64,000 nucleotides of DNA, taken from NCBI GenBank assembly GCA_017163975.1, contig JAFFSR010000291.1:2423001-2487000 (forward strand), in the 5' to 3' direction. The notes beneath the pieces are model-generated. The model was not told the origin of the DNA, made no database searches, and saw only the letters and a program-made list of their open reading frames with translations. Positions 11,710 to 24,836 of the stretch are shown in pieces. The first letter of the stretch is position 1, and each line of letters opens with the position of its first letter. Position numbers and translations under genes: made by a program. Origin of the DNA: Anastatus disparis. Lineage: Eukaryota; Arthropoda; Insecta; Hymenoptera; Eupelmidae.

Positions 11710-13106
11710 TTTTAACATGAGGGGCGCAAAGTAATCATTTTTCATTGCTTTGAGGGCGCAAAATGGTCATTTTGCGCCCTGAGTGTTGAAAAATTTATTT
11801 ATTTTAGTTAAAGGAAAAATCTTTATATTGACTGAACAGGCTATTATTCGAACACGTTTATTTGTAGACAAATGAGTTTATTGAAGAATTAAGTCACACC
11901 AAAAATCAACAAAAACTAGCGCGTCGAGTTTTAATAGTAAGTCAGTTCCGATCCTACGAGCTAAAAGTACAATCCACGACGCACGATAATAATGAATTTA
12001 CTGATTTCAGGTGAGTAAATTATATATTTTCATTACAATTAACCATTTGTAGAGCATGACTTTCTGATTTTATTTGATAATGATGAATATTTTAATACAA
12101 TATTATTTTTAAATGATTTATTATTAATAGAGCAATTGTTAAATCTTAAAAATATTATTATAGAAGTATAGGTGGATACGTGCGTGCGAGCGTGTGCGTG
12201 TGCGCGTGTGCGTGTGTGTGTGTGTGTGCTGGCGTGCGTATGTGTGTCTAAAAGTATTATACACATATATCAAATTTAAATATGTTGAATATTTTTGTGA
12301 ATCTTTTTTTTTGAAATCTCGTAGAAAGCAGCAGATCCGATTTTGTGCCTTCGATTTTAGTGAATTATAAGTATTTTAGAATCGAATGATGCACGTAGAA
12401 TTTTTCGTTAGCGCGGGCAGACTTTTTTTCTGTTGAGGAGACCCGTGACGTCTTAGTTCTAATTTATCATTACTTTTTTTTGCATTTTCATAATAATGTC
12501 TTTTTCTAAAAATTTTTTATATTTATGTGATTGTTTTATTACCATTTTCCTATTAACGGGATGTCGGAGCTGCAGCAATTGAGTTTTGCTTTTTTTATTT
12601 TATTAATATCTTTTTAAATTCATAAATTAAACAAATCTAATGACTTGTCCGCACTAAAGCTATATGATTACAATCATTTTCGTTAAAATAAAAAATCATT
12701 TGGAATTGTTATTTTTGTATGAGCTTTGATGGGAAATTAGATATCAAACTCGATAAACCTAACCATAAAATACGATACATTAAAAGTTTTTATTATAACT
12801 TTATATGTATAATATTTTGGTGGATTTCTTGAGTTATCCGCACTAGAGTTTAATCTTACAAATTTTTATTTTGTTGCAAAAAAACTCAAATTAACGCATC
12901 ATTTATTCATAAGTTAGGATTGGAAATATTATTAGAAGGCGGGCAGCTTCATCATGCTCTGAAGTCCTGTTACAAATAAAGTTTCTTTTTCATCTATCTT
13001 GTGATTCTTTTTTTTCTTCATTTAATTTAATCTCAACTGTACTAATTTTATTATCGTTATAATTTAAGTGGATATCATCGATTCCTATTATATCATTATC
13101 TGGTTT
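11710..13106. other. AT-rich DNA with a GT/GC dinucleotide repeat
   Basis: No gene supported. An imperfect (GT)n/(GC)n tract occupies about 12178-12250; the reading frame through it is a repeat artefact. Confidence 0.5.
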
Positions 13107-13838
13107 TTAAAAATTTGTATCTAAAATGTCATTGTCAATTTTCATCAAAATTGTTTCATGATTCAAATTCTTTTGTTTACTATAAATTTCCATGATCTTT
13201 TTTTGTTCTGCCAATAAATGCATTTGTGAGTTTTTTTCTAATAGTTCAAGCTCGGCGAAACCTAAATTTAATGGTATTTGATTTAGACGTTGCTCATGAC
13301 AAAAACTCCTCCTTATCATGTCCGGTGGATTATCGTAATTAATATTTGCATTATTATAATTTTACGAAACTGAAAACATTCTTATTTGTTGTGTTTTAAA
13401 AATTCTTGATAAACGTAATCGCATCTGAGAGACATCATATCTTAAACAACATGGTCCTAAATGATAAAGTATCGCAATAGCAAAAACAATTGCAAAAACG
13501 CCACAATCATAATTATCTGTTTGTGATTGTACTGTTTTGAATACTATGCTCAATTCTGATTTGTTTAGAAATAAACTGTTCATATAAATCTTACGCTCAT
13601 CTCGTATATATTTAAGATTTGAATTGTCATATATATGAATTACCTTATTATTATAATACACACAAATCCGGTGACCCTTTTCCAAATTTCCTGAAAATAA
13701 TAACTGTATAAATTCTCCATCAATCGGTACTGATTTAATATATTGTGGTCTTTGAATTAGTGAAGTTATTTGCATGTTGAATGAGGTATACCTGTTTGAA
13801 ATATTATTAAATTCTAATATATAAATATCGGTTAACAT
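13107..13838 (-). pseudogene. Ulp1/C48-type cysteine protease domain, probably transposon-borne
   Basis: The first 158 codons (13838-13362) carry a compact ULP-like catalytic domain: His56 (GHRICVYY), Asp71 (IYDN), Gln106 (QSQTDNYDCG) and Cys112 (DCGVFAI), in the order and spacing of the C48 family that cleaves SUMO-like conjugates. A TAA follows. The same frame then continues for about 85 codons to 13107 (NPPDMIRRSFCHEQ..., charged and helical), suggesting that the TAA is a nonsense mutation or that a terminal intron was lost. C48 domains are often carried by Mutator-like and other DNA transposons, and no host-gene context is visible. An AG (TTCCTATTAG) just before the ATG could be a splice acceptor, so an upstream exon may be missing. 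Catalytic residues look intact; expression is unknown. Confidence 0.6.
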
Positions 13839-13849
13839 TACTAATAGGA

Positions 13850-14151
13850 AACTTCAAAATTAAGGTCTGTAAAGAATCATGTTAACTCTGCTCTTCATTT
13901 ACAACAAGAAATATTTTCATGAATCTCTCTCTTTCTAAAACATCAGGATTTTCAGGAAAAAAAATGATTAATTTGGGGCTTTTCCAAAAATTTTGAAAAA
14001 TTTCCAAATTTCAAGGATCTATAGCTCTTGATCCTTCTAATCTGAATCCTTGAAAATTTTGTTACATATTTTAGGTAACAAAAAGAATAAATTCTTTGAG
14101 TTTCAACGATTTTTATTTTTTTGCTCTAACAGTTGGCGTGAAATGTCCCAT
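13850..14151. other. Intergenic stretch with nothing recognised
   Basis: AT-rich sequence with no ORF, TIR or repeat that I can link to another part of the window. Confidence 0.5.
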
Positions 14152-14155
14152 ATAT

Positions 14156-15568
14156 TGTAACGTTTTTCCCTTTCGGGAGGGGGAAATACGTGTAACTCCT
14201 GTTGCCAGACGCTTCAGCGAGTTACCAGGGTAAGATCGGCAGGAGTTGGAGGGATCGGACGGCGGAAAGTAAAGGAAAGTAACCGGGTTTAACACGTTTG
14301 GTTATGCTATGGAGTACCTTGGCTTTATTGTACTCATAAAAACTCATTTACAACGACGATTACAAATATGAATTAATAATAATGTATAAATCAAAGCTAA
14401 ACCTAATGATCTTATATAATGCAAATAATTAACCTAACCTTAACGGAATGTAATGTACAAAAGATAATTAAATCGGCCACTTGACGGCCATTTAATAAGT
14501 GAAATCAATTAATCAATAATCTTTAAAGAATCTGAATTATAGTTTACTTTAACTAAAGATTCTACGGCCTGGACGGTCTAATTTATACCGGCGGCTTTTA
14601 CCTGCAACAATGTGCAAAAAACAAAAGAGATAAATGATTAATAATTAAATAATTATAATATAACTAGGCGGCATCTAGTAACGCTATATTTAATACTACG
14701 GTAATAATAATAATGACGGGGGTAGCCGGCTCCCTTAATTATCTGAATTACTAATCTCTATAGGCATGCGGGACCTTTAAGTGACGTAAAGACAATGGGT
14801 GGCCGACACCCTTAACTTATTCTAATATCTTAAGGATTACGTGGCAGGCGGACGGAGTCCTTTAAACTAATATAAAAATGTATTGGGTGGACGACACCCT
14901 TAACTTAATCTAAGTTCTAATATTTATGCGCGGCCGGACGGAGTCCTTTAAACTAATGCGAATTGAATAACTAGGTGAACGACACCCTTAATATATTCCA
15001 TAATCACGTGGCGGCGGACGCGACGGCTACGGGTTAACCAGACCCTTAATTAAGCCAGCGGCGAGATGTGAAATAGAATATAATACTATGGGTGGACGTC
15101 ACCCTTAAATTCAACGGCGCAAGTTCGGCATTGCGGCGGCGGCAAAAATAGCTAGTGTGCTCTAGGCAGGTAGATTTACGCCAGCGTGCTCACTCGACGT
15201 ATCTCTAACACTGCCAGCATATGCACTAGAGTTTAGACCAGCGTGCTCACTCGGTCTATCCCCATGTGCAAGAGAGAGAAGCCTTGCCTAAGCTGTGGTG
15301 CTCCACAAGCCAAGGCAACCAGCTACTACTGGCCCCACTCTCTCTTAGCCTAGCGTGCTCACTAAGGTAAAGAGAGAGAGAAGACCGTAGTCTACACTGC
15401 TCTGCTTAGCTGTGCTTCTCGGCCTCTTATATACTCCGGCCTCATTTTTCCCGATGCGTGCAACGACGTTTGAAGTTGCCACCTGGCGGCTGAGCTCAGA
15501 ACTACTGTTCTATCGTAGCTGGCCGTTAGGCGGGAAATTTGAATGCGCGGGTATGTATACTCGTCGCA
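14156..15568 (-). repeat. Solo LTR, 1.4 kb, TG...CA ends, 4-bp target duplication
   Basis: On the plus strand it begins TGTAACG and ends TCGTCGCA, flanked by ATAT on both sides (14152-14155 and 15569-15572). Read on the minus strand it has a TATA box (AGTATATAAGAGG, about 15435) and a polyadenylation signal (ACAATAAAGCC, about 14330) in the right order for an LTR. The middle contains several diverged copies of a motif like GGTGGACGACACCCTTAA. The termini match the LTR at 38131, and the last 300 bp match the fragment at 25840-26165. No internal retroelement sequence adjoins it. Confidence 0.8.
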
Positions 15569-15572
15569 ATAT

Positions 15573-16526
15573 ATAAATATATATATATATTTATATATAT
15601 TTAATCATTAAAAAATGTTTGTTGTAAAAAGAACTAAAATGAAAATTATTTTAAGTTATTTCTAATAACTGTATTCTTTAATTTATTTACAGTTATTTAC
15701 GGATATTTGCAGTATCTACATTTAAAAAATGTATAAATGATAATAAACAATCATTATTTATCTCCAGCCTAACGCTTTTTTATTGTTATTTACAGTTTTC
15801 AGTATTTTCTTATAATCATTTGTTTTTTCACAGTATTATTCTACTTTAAAAAAATAATTTTCATACAAGGTGATAAAATATTTTACTATAAGATAATATA
15901 TATGTATATGTTGCATATCACAAAAAAATTTTAACATCAAAACTAATTCTCTAACGTAAAGAATAAAAAATTAAATTTATAGAATTTTGAAATTTTGATA
16001 TGGGAATACTTTTTATAAATAACTTTTTAATAACTTTGAATAATGGTAAATTTTTTAAATAACTTGTGGAATTGAATGCTAATTAAATTTAGTTTCAACA
16101 TGAAGATAAGTATTCAAGTTGAAAATGTATTCAATAAAATAATATAACTATTTATAAGTTATCACTAATAATAATTTTAAAACTTTTTATTCATAGTTTG
16201 AAATAATATTAAATATATAATTATCATTTTAATAGTTTTTATAAATTATTATGTAAATTTTATAAGTATATATTATTTAAGATGTAAAATGGACAGTACA
16301 CTTGCGCCGATAAATATTGGCTATATTTTCATTGTATTTCAAAATTTTGAGAGATGCATTAACATATAATATGTATCACGAAGATTATTCAGTTAAATTT
16401 TTAAATAAATTTATTCATTAGTTATTGAAGAGTTTGAGTTCCAACATTATTTACTAATATTTTTCTATTTGGAATCAGAAATCTAAATATCTTGAAAACT
16501 AATGATTAGAATAATTTGAAAATTGA
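15573..16526. other. Very AT-rich stretch with no feature recognised
   Basis: Low-complexity A/T sequence without open frames of note. Confidence 0.5.
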
Positions 16527-16902
16527 AATAAAAAAAAATTTTTTAACAAAAAACAAAACCGACTTCAAAAAAATGCACTAAAAAGTGACAAATAATTTTT
16601 GATCTTCAATAATTATACGCATACTACGCATCTAACTCAACACATGTATAGCAAACATTTTATAGATTATCTAATCATTTGTAAACAGCACCAACAAATT
16701 ATATTTTTTTGTGAATTAAAAAAAAAATATAATTTGTTGGTGCTGTTTACAAATGATTAGATAATCTATAAAATGTTTGCTACACATGTGTTGAGTTAGA
16801 TGCGTAGTATGCGTATAATTATTGAAGATCAAAAATTATTTGTCACTTTTTAGTGCATTTTTTTGAAGTCGGTTTTGTTTTTTGTTAAAAAATTTTTATT
16901 TT
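16527..16902. mobile_element. Near-perfect 376-bp palindrome (MITE)
   Basis: Two arms of about 170 bp are almost identical inverted copies around a short A/T centre near 16715. The arms begin with AAATTTTTTAACAAAAAAC and contain AAAACCGACTTCAAAAAAA. Low divergence suggests recent formation or gene conversion. No clear target duplication. Confidence 0.85.
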
Positions 16903-17090
16903 CTATCTTCTAGTGAATCCCCTTACTAAAAACGCAAATATAGGTAGACCCACTAATTACATTAAACTTTCATTATTAATTCATAACGCATGCATTAGTA
17001 CACCACCAAGCAATATATAGCAGGAAAGAAAGAAGGCTCAACAGCACAGTGTCTTTATGTGTGCATGTATACATATTCAAGCTCAGGTAA

Positions 17091-17132
17091 GAGAGAGAGA
17101 GAGAGAGGGAGGGAGAGAGAGAGAGAGAGAGG

Positions 17133-17179
<47 letters not shown>
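17091..17179. repeat. (GA)n microsatellite
   Basis: An interrupted GA/GGGA tract. Open frames through it on either strand (Arg-Glu or Ser-Leu repeats) are not genes. Confidence 0.95.
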
Positions 17180-17181
<2 letters not shown>

Positions 17182-17189
17182 AAAACTCC

Positions 17190-17400
17190 CAGTTTTCTTA
17201 ATTTGGTAATTGGGTCATACAAACCGAATATTGGCCCAATAATTATAGGACACGTATGGGACCTTCCTGCAGACATTCTCTATCAGATAAGAAAAAGTTT
17301 TTTCGAATCGGTTAAGAAATGACGGAGTTATGAGGTAACAGGCATAAAAAAAAAAAAAAATTCAGTCGAATTGAGAACCTCCTCCTTTTTGAAGTCGGTT
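17190..17400 (+). repeat. 3' tail of an interspersed retroelement
   Basis: The sequence ends with an A-run, then TCAGTCGAATTGAGAACC, TCCTCC and TTTTTGAAGTCGGTT. I recall this tail as very common in lepidopteran and other insect repeats, attached to LINE-like bodies (memory, not a search). The preceding frame reads WDLPADILYQIRKSF, which may be coding remnant. Confidence 0.45.
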
Positions 17401-19264
17401 CATAATCATTATGGTACATACTACAAGTTAATACATTCTTTTTATGGAAATTTAGCAATAGAATGGAAAGACCGTTGAATATGACAGTTAATTTTTTCAT
17501 CATATTCAATACAAATTTTAGAATGATATTGCAGAATATTATTTTTTTCCGCATTTATAATGAGTGTTTCGCAAATAATGAGTAAATATTCTTTTGAAAT
17601 GTTTATTTTTTTAGGGAAAATTTTACTTCTATCTAGACAGTTCATAAATATAAATTTATAATTATAGACATAATCAGAAAAATTAATTCATATTATATAT
17701 ATTTTCCTATCTTTATAATTGACTATCAAAAAAAATTTAATATCAAACAAATAATTTTTTAAAATTGTATTTCATAAAATTTATGTTCAAACGATATTAA
17801 AAAAAATATTTTTATATTATATAATGATAATTTTTCAAATGAGGTAATTTGATGTATTTTAAAAATTAATATGTATCTCTTATTGAAAATATTATTGCTT
17901 TAGTGAAATGAATTTTAATATATTTAATTGTTAACAATTTTTATATAAATGTGACATCCCATGGAACTATGCCCTTCAAATCAATATAATATTATTAAAA
18001 CATTCTTAAATTTAAAAATTGTAAATCTTAATTTCATTTCTATTCAAAAGGTTAACAACTAAAATTAGTTCCATGCGATGTCCCGAGTCAGCGGTTTCCC
18101 AATACCGACTCATTACGAAAACTCAACCGTCAACTTTATCTAAGTGTAAAGGAGAGACAGAGAAGAATGGGAAAAGAATTCATTAGTAAGCAAGCTAATG
18201 AACTTTTAGGAAGTTAAACGACTCCTGTCCTGAAAATTTTGACTACATGTCGAGGTTTGATTGGAGCTTTCATCTCTCGATCGCCCGGGCGCGAGGTAAT
18301 CAAAACAAACCTCTACGTCACTACACAGCCTTTAGTCACAACAAGACGGCAACCGCAAGGGTCGGCTCTGCCAGGTCCACTGGAAAAATCAGTGTTACTT
18401 TAAATTTTTATTACTTAAGTCATTTTAATATTAAATATTAGTGAGTAGATTAGAGCCCTACTTCACTAATAAATAAAAATAAGAAAACACTAAGATATAA
18501 GATTCAAATTTAATTACTAAATTAAATCAAAATCAGTTAATAGTGACAACGAGTGTAAACTTGAGATCTAAGGTGAATCAAAGTGACGTTCGAGGTAATA
18601 ATCTGAAATATTAACCGTACGTTCGAGCGATTGAAGGAAGAAGCCCAACCTTATCTTGCCACGAACATTCTTACCGTGTAGTTTAAGGAGTCTAAGTATA
18701 GAAAACATCAGGACGATCGAGTCAGAAGCAAATTCATCTCTTTCTCTCCTAATCAGTGAGTTATTTATACTAACGAAATTACAAATCAAGTTGATGATAG
18801 TTAAGACGCAATTACTTTCGTTACTCTAAGATAAATTGTTGTAAGAATTATATCCAGAAAAAGAAGGATATATAATGATAAGTTATATGAATAATTATTA
18901 GAGAATAATATTGATTCTCCTATTATTTTATCAAAAATTAATTAAATTACGGAAATGATAACAATTATAAATTAATAAAATACAATTTTTGTTAACCATA
19001 TAAGTGTATGATTTATATTAATCAAAGGTTTCGAAGTTAATTGTTAATTAAATTGTAAGAAGGGAAATAAGTGGAATTAAAATTTTAATTTTGTTTTGAA
19101 TATTAATAAAATAAAGAAAAGAAATAAATTTAAATTATTGTAGTTGATTTAAAAATTATTTATATTAAAAATTTAACTAACAATAAACATATATATATTT
19201 ATATTAATTTATGCACTAACAATCATATTTATAGAATTACAGTATAAATTATATTTAAACACAA
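17401..19264. other. Intergenic DNA with a small inverted repeat
   Basis: No supported gene. GACATCCCATGGAACTA near 17953 is inverted near 18068 (TAGTTCCATGCGATGTC), enclosing about 130 bp; it could be a degenerate short element. 18240-18400 is GC-richer, with no domain seen. Confidence 0.4.
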
Positions 19265-19268
19265 ATAA

Positions 19269-19315
19269 TATATATATATATATGTGTATATATATATATA
19301 TATATACGCACATAT

Positions 19316-19369
<54 letters not shown>
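19269..19369. repeat. (TA)n microsatellite with CA/TG interruptions
   Basis: A long TA array interrupted by GTGTA and CGCACATATACACA segments. Confidence 0.95.
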
Positions 19370-19384
19370 CTAAATTTAAACAAT

Positions 19385-19860
19385 AACTTAAACGAATAGA
19401 GTGAATGAATACGTGAGAACGTATGAGATAGAACGAACGTATATAATTGAGAGAAAGAAAGCTGCATACGTGAGTAAGTGGGGAGAGCGAACAAGTATAT
19501 AGGCGAACAGAGTGAATGAGAATATAAGCGAACAGAGCGAACACAATAGAGCGGACGAAGTGTGTAGTGAGTGAGTGGGGAGGACGAACGAGAAGGAAGG
19601 CGAACAGAGCGAACAAGTATATAAGCGAACAGAGCGAACACATAAGAGTGAACGAATGTATGTATAGCAAGCGAGTGGGGAGACCAAACGAGTATACTAG
19701 CGAACAAGCGAACAGCCATAGGTGACGCATCTATAGTGTTCGCGCGTTGTAGCTATATAACGAATGAATGAAGCATAGCGACGAGTGGGGAGAGCGAACG
19801 AGTATGTAAGCGAACAGAGCGAACAAGCGAATAGAGCAAACAAGCGAACAGAGCGAACGT
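19385..19860. repeat. GCGAACAGAGCGAAC minisatellite
   Basis: Diverged units of the form AGCGAACAGAGCGAACAAG plus TATATA repeat through this stretch. The longer minus-strand frames here (rich in Ser, Leu, Phe and Tyr) are translations of the repeat and are not called. Confidence 0.8.
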
Positions 19861-20106
19861 GAATAAATCTAAATAATCATAACTTCTATTAATTAAGTAA
19901 AACAAATAATTAGATACACATATAAAATTTTGTATTACATAAATTTTCATAAATGAGTATATTTATGTGGATTTATGTGTATATTTCATAAATTTAATAA
20001 ATAAAGTGACAAGGTAAGTCCTGGGACGGTAGACTGGTTGCCAATAAAAATAAAATAATTTTTGTTGTGAAGAACTTAATTGTCCGAACCAAGTTCGGCC
20101 ATAACA

Positions 20107-20288
20107 TAAATGACAATTCATTTGAATACAAACACGTGTACAAATGAAAATGTAATTAAGGTAAATATGATTTTAATATATTAAAATGTGATTTTATCAT
20201 ATTTAATTGTTAACAATTTTAATGTAAATGACAATTCATTTAAATACTAACACGTGTACAAATGAAAATGTAATTAAGGTTAAATGTA
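20107..20288. repeat. Direct duplication, two copies about 118 bp apart
   Basis: ATGACAATTCATTT followed by CACGTGTACAAATGAAAATG occurs at about 20107-20165 and 20225-20283 with few differences. The surrounding 19861-21398 is AT-rich with no gene; a segment at about 21005-21050 resembles the hairpin arm at 54900. Confidence 0.75.
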
Positions 20289-21396
20289 TGTTATTTATAA
20301 AAAATTGTTAACAAGTAACTTTTTAAATAATATATTTTTTGAAAACTAATTTAAATACTTTGTTCTCTGAATGATAACTGAATAAAATTTTAATTTAATA
20401 AATTTAGTCATACAATTACAAATATATAATATTTATATAGCTGTTCATCAAATAAAATTATTATTTTTTTAATATATATATATTAAAAAAATAATTATCA
20501 CAATAGATTGTAGTTAAATAAAAATGTTTATTTTAATAATTATAGCGTTGAAATTTATTTTCATGAAAATGTTATTTGATTGATATTTACAGTATTATTT
20601 TAACTATATTTGAAAGGTTACTTGTCATCAATGAAAAAATATTTAATTTTTTAAATTAATGATCTATTAATGTCAAAAATTCTAAAAATTATAATATTTA
20701 TGATATCAAACGTTACTTGTGATACATACACTTTGTAATATTTGTATCTCATTAAAATTTTATATTAGATGCAAAAAGAATTGTTAAGTGATTGCAAATA
20801 AATATTTTATTATTCTGAAATATTCGAATTTAAAATTAATCAAAAATGTGTATTTTAATCTTTTGGTTTTTTTATTTAAATTTCGTATTTCATATATACA
20901 AAATACATTTGTGAAGATATTTTTATTAGAAATAAACACAAAATTTTTTTTAAGCAAGTTTTACGTACAAATTAATTTTATAATTCAAATTCATGGTCAT
21001 ATATTAAGGTCTGGAAACTATAGTTGTTACTCAGTTCTTAGTTCTTAGTTTATTTATATCAAATATCGTACTATCTTTGTTTTTCTTATGGAAGTAGAGT
21101 GAGAAATAGTCACTTTATGGAATAAATTATACGCTTTTTTACTTTGAGCACATGTGTACATTTATTTTTATATTATGTTTCATCAAATTATTTTCAATTT
21201 TATTTGGTACTCAAAATTAACTTTAATTAATTAATTCTTATTTGCTTAAAATTAGTCATTTATACATAATAATATAATAAAAGAAAATCCAACCGAGCGA
21301 CGTTAGGAGCGAAAAACTTAAATATAATTAATACCTATTAACGTAAAACCCGTTAAATTGTGTAACAATTTTCAACAGTTGATAAATATAATGTTA

Positions 21397-21398
<2 letters not shown>

Positions 21399-21477
<79 letters not shown>
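21399..21477. repeat. (TA)n microsatellite
   Basis: Pure TA run. Confidence 0.95.
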
Positions 21478-21479
<2 letters not shown>

Positions 21480-22831
21480 GTAATTCTTTCATACTTTTAA
21501 AAATCATGTTACTGCGTCATTTCTCCTAAATATGAGATAGCACATCTTGTTAGCAAATGTTCACTGATTTATTGAGTTATTAGAAACTAATTTTGTTATA
21601 TTTTTAATGATAATTAGACGTGTCATTTTATGGCGGATGGGGAAAAGAGGTTTTTTTTTGAAATTTAAATGTTACCAGGCCATGTAAAATGATAAATTAC
21701 CGCTATAAAAAAATGACTATTGCTTTTTTGATTTGAAATTCACACCAAAGCTTTATCTATACACATACTTTTGGAAAATCAAGAGCATGGGTGTGTGCCT
21801 GTTAACAAAAGTACTTTCTGAAAGGTTATTAAAATGTTACCAAAAATTTATGTATTTTACTTTTTTCTGGAAAATACGATGCTGTAAAAAAGACTATTCA
21901 GCGGTGACATTTTAAACTACATCAAAAGGTAATATTTAGAATCACAAAGAGAAATTTTTTTATTAGGAACGTGTGCCTAGTGTAGATAAAGTTCTTTGTT
22001 CGTTTGAAATTATACTTAAAAAACGTGACTCACTTTTGAAAATAGGTTTTTATCCACTAATATGAAAACCTAAGCTTTGATTCACCTTTTCTCTGTTGTG
22101 AACTTTGTAATTTACTATTTTATAATACTCAATGTAATCTTTAAGTTGCTTTTGAAGTATTATTTCGAGTATTCTGGAAATCATTGAATTTTTCCCGGCT
22201 ATTAAATTTTCCAAATTTACATCGATTACCTAGTTTCTATCAATGTTTTAATTCTAAAGAGTTTAAACTTTAAAAAGCTCAGTTTTAGTATGTATTTAAT
22301 AGCTTACACCTAGAACGTTGAGTTGAATCATCACTGAAGTTTCTAGATTTTAAATTTAAAATTTTTAGATTTAATGTTTATTAAATAAACTAAAATATTT
22401 GGTTAAAAGGAATATAAGTATTTTTATTCGAAAACATAAACTACACAAATCTATGTCAAATTTCATACCCTAAGATTGACAATTTTAGCAAAAATAAATT
22501 GATATTCCACTCACTTATGATTTGTAATCAGGAATCCCAAAAGCCATTGGGTAACTAATATCACTCAATTTTAATACCCGAATCGCCAAAAATGAATTTT
22601 CCAAAAAAATTGGCATTTCTGGCATATTTTATTTATTACAAAAAATTTTGTAATTATTAATGTAAATTGCGTATTTAAATATTTTCTGTAACATATTAAA
22701 CATGTAAAAATGAAAAAGCTCAATGGAAAATGATCTATTATAGCCCAAAATACTTAAAAAACTGATCTGAGATATGTAAAATATTATACCTGGGTGTGAT
22801 AATAATGAATATATTTAAATGTCTTATATTA

Positions 22832-23160
22832 AAAAAAGCTATCTTCAAAAGTGAGTAATGCGATTTTTTCTTTTATTATCATTTTAATATATCAACATTT
22901 AAAAAAAATAAATTTGATGCATGTGTCTTCAATTTTTTTTAATTTATTGAAAGTAAATTTTAACACTATGAAAAATTTACTCGAAAATCTGTCTTTTGAT
23001 GTTTGTTAAAAAGACTACCCTTAAAAGTGAGTAACACGATTTTTTTTTTCATTATAATACGTCAACATTCAGAGAAAATTAGTTTTATACGTGTGCCTGT
23101 ATTTTTTTTTTTTAATTTGTTGCAGGTGAAATTTTAACATTATGAAAGATTTACCCATAT
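22832..23160. repeat. Diverged tandem duplication, period about 175 bp
   Basis: Two units share AAAGTGAGTAA, then CAACATTTA-like, GTGTGCCT/GTGTCTTC, and ATTTTAACA(C/T)TATGAAA blocks. Weaker matches (AAAAAGACTATT, GTGTGCCT) around 21.75-22.0 kb suggest older units. 21478-22831 otherwise holds no gene. Confidence 0.6.
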
Positions 23161-23208
23161 ATCAATTTTAAATTACTAATAATTAATTTAAAACTCAAAA
23201 GTAACTGG

Positions 23209-24836
23209 CCTGTTGAAAATAATGACGTCTTTCCAGTACGTCATTGAAAGATGTCTTTGAAGACGTCTTTGGTCGTGTCTTAGATTGGAACAAAATAAGA
23301 CGTCATTTTTTCAATGTTCCGGAAATATAGTTACCAAATTACGTCTTTTTTATAAATAAAATAACTTCAAAGACGTATTTTTTCAATAAATACTCATAAT
23401 AAAAGACGTAAATTTTCAAAAACAAATTTTTCTTTTAAAACGAATGACGTATTCCCTGTTGAAGATAATGACGTCTTTCTAAGACATCTTTGAAAGACAT
23501 CTGAGAAAGACGTCTTTGGTCGTGTCTTAGATTTGAACCAAAAAAGACGTCATTTTTCCAATGTTTAGAAAAGTTATTTAACAAATGAGGTCTTTTTATT
23601 ATTTTAAAGACGTATTTTTTTAATAAAAATGACGCCTTTTCTTACGAATTTTTATTTATAAAATACGTCTTTGAAATTATAAAAAGACGTTATTTGTTAA
23701 CTAGCTTTTCTGAACATTGTAAAAATGACGTCCTTTTTGTTCCAATTTAAGGCACAACCAAAGACGTCTTCAAAGACGTCATTTTCCCCAAATTTACGAA
23801 GAAATAACGTCATTTTTCATGAATTATGTCATTGAAAAATGACTTTACATGATAATCATTTTCCATTTAAAGAAAAAAACAAAAACAAGGTTAACCTCGT
23901 AGTTTCAACTTTTCGAAAAACGAAGAGCATTTGCGATTAAACTGAGAGCGTTCTGGCCTTATATATCTGCGTCTTTGAAATTTGTATAAGGGATCGCAAA
24001 ACTTGAAAATCGCCACCTGGTGAGTTAAAATTAAATTGACGCAATCAACCATCAATTCGACGAGGTGGCGATTTTCAAGTTTCCTGATCCTTGATGCAAA
24101 TTTCGAAGATGCAGATATATGAGGCCAGAATGATCTCAGCTTAATCGCAAATGCGATTAAAAATTTTTTTAAGAGTTGTAACTACGAGGTTTACTTCGTT
24201 TTTGATTTTTCTTTTAAATGGAAAATGATTATCATGTCAAGTCATTTTTCAATGACATAATTCATGAAAAATGACGTTTTTTTTCATAAGTTTGGAGAAA
24301 ATGACGTCTTTGGTTGTGTCTTAAATTGTAACAAAAAAGACGTCATTTTTCCCATGTTTAGAAAAGCTATTTAACAAATAACGTCTTTTTATATTTTCAA
24401 AGACGTATTTTTTAAATAAAAATTCGTAAGGAAAGACGTCATTTTTATTAAAAAAATACGTCTTCAGAATAATAAAAAGACCTCATTTGTTAAATAACTT
24501 TTCTAAACATTGGAAAAATGACGTCTTTTTTGGTTCAAATCTAAGACACGACCAAAGACGTCTTAGAAAGACATCATTATTTTCAACAGGGAAGACGTCA
24601 TTCGTTTTAAAAGAAAAATTTGTTTTTGAAAATTTACGTCTTTTATGATGAGTATTTATTGGAAAAATAAGTCTTTGAAGTTATTTTACTTATAAAAAAG
24701 ACGTAATTTGGTTACTATATTTCCGGAACATTGAAAAAATGACGTCTTATTTTGTTCCAATTTAAGACACGACCACAGACGTCTTCAAAGACATCTTTCA
24801 AAGACGTTGGGAAAGACGTCATTATTTTCAACAGGG
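23209..24836. mobile_element. 1.6-kb GACGTC-rich foldback with nested termini
   Basis: The outer ends are CCTGTTGAAAATAATGACG and its inverse. A second, almost identical terminus (CCCTGTTGAAGATAATGACG) lies at 23454 and its inverse at 24591, so the arms contain two terminus-like units each. Arms are studded with AAAGACGTCATTTTT-type repeats. The centre (about 23880-24210) is another inverted repeat containing CTTGAAAATCGCCACCT. No ORF. No clear target duplication found. Confidence 0.85.

Noticed and set aside
17055..17322. Open frames on both strands through GA repeats (also 33054-33273 and 35608-35964)
   Set aside because: They are translations of microsatellites (Arg-Glu or Ser-Leu repeats) with no other domain.
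19209..19950. Overlapping minus-strand frames rich in Ser, Leu, Phe and Tyr resembling membrane proteins
   Set aside because: They coincide with the GCGAACAGAGCGAAC minisatellite and a TA tract; the apparent hydrophobicity comes from the repeat.
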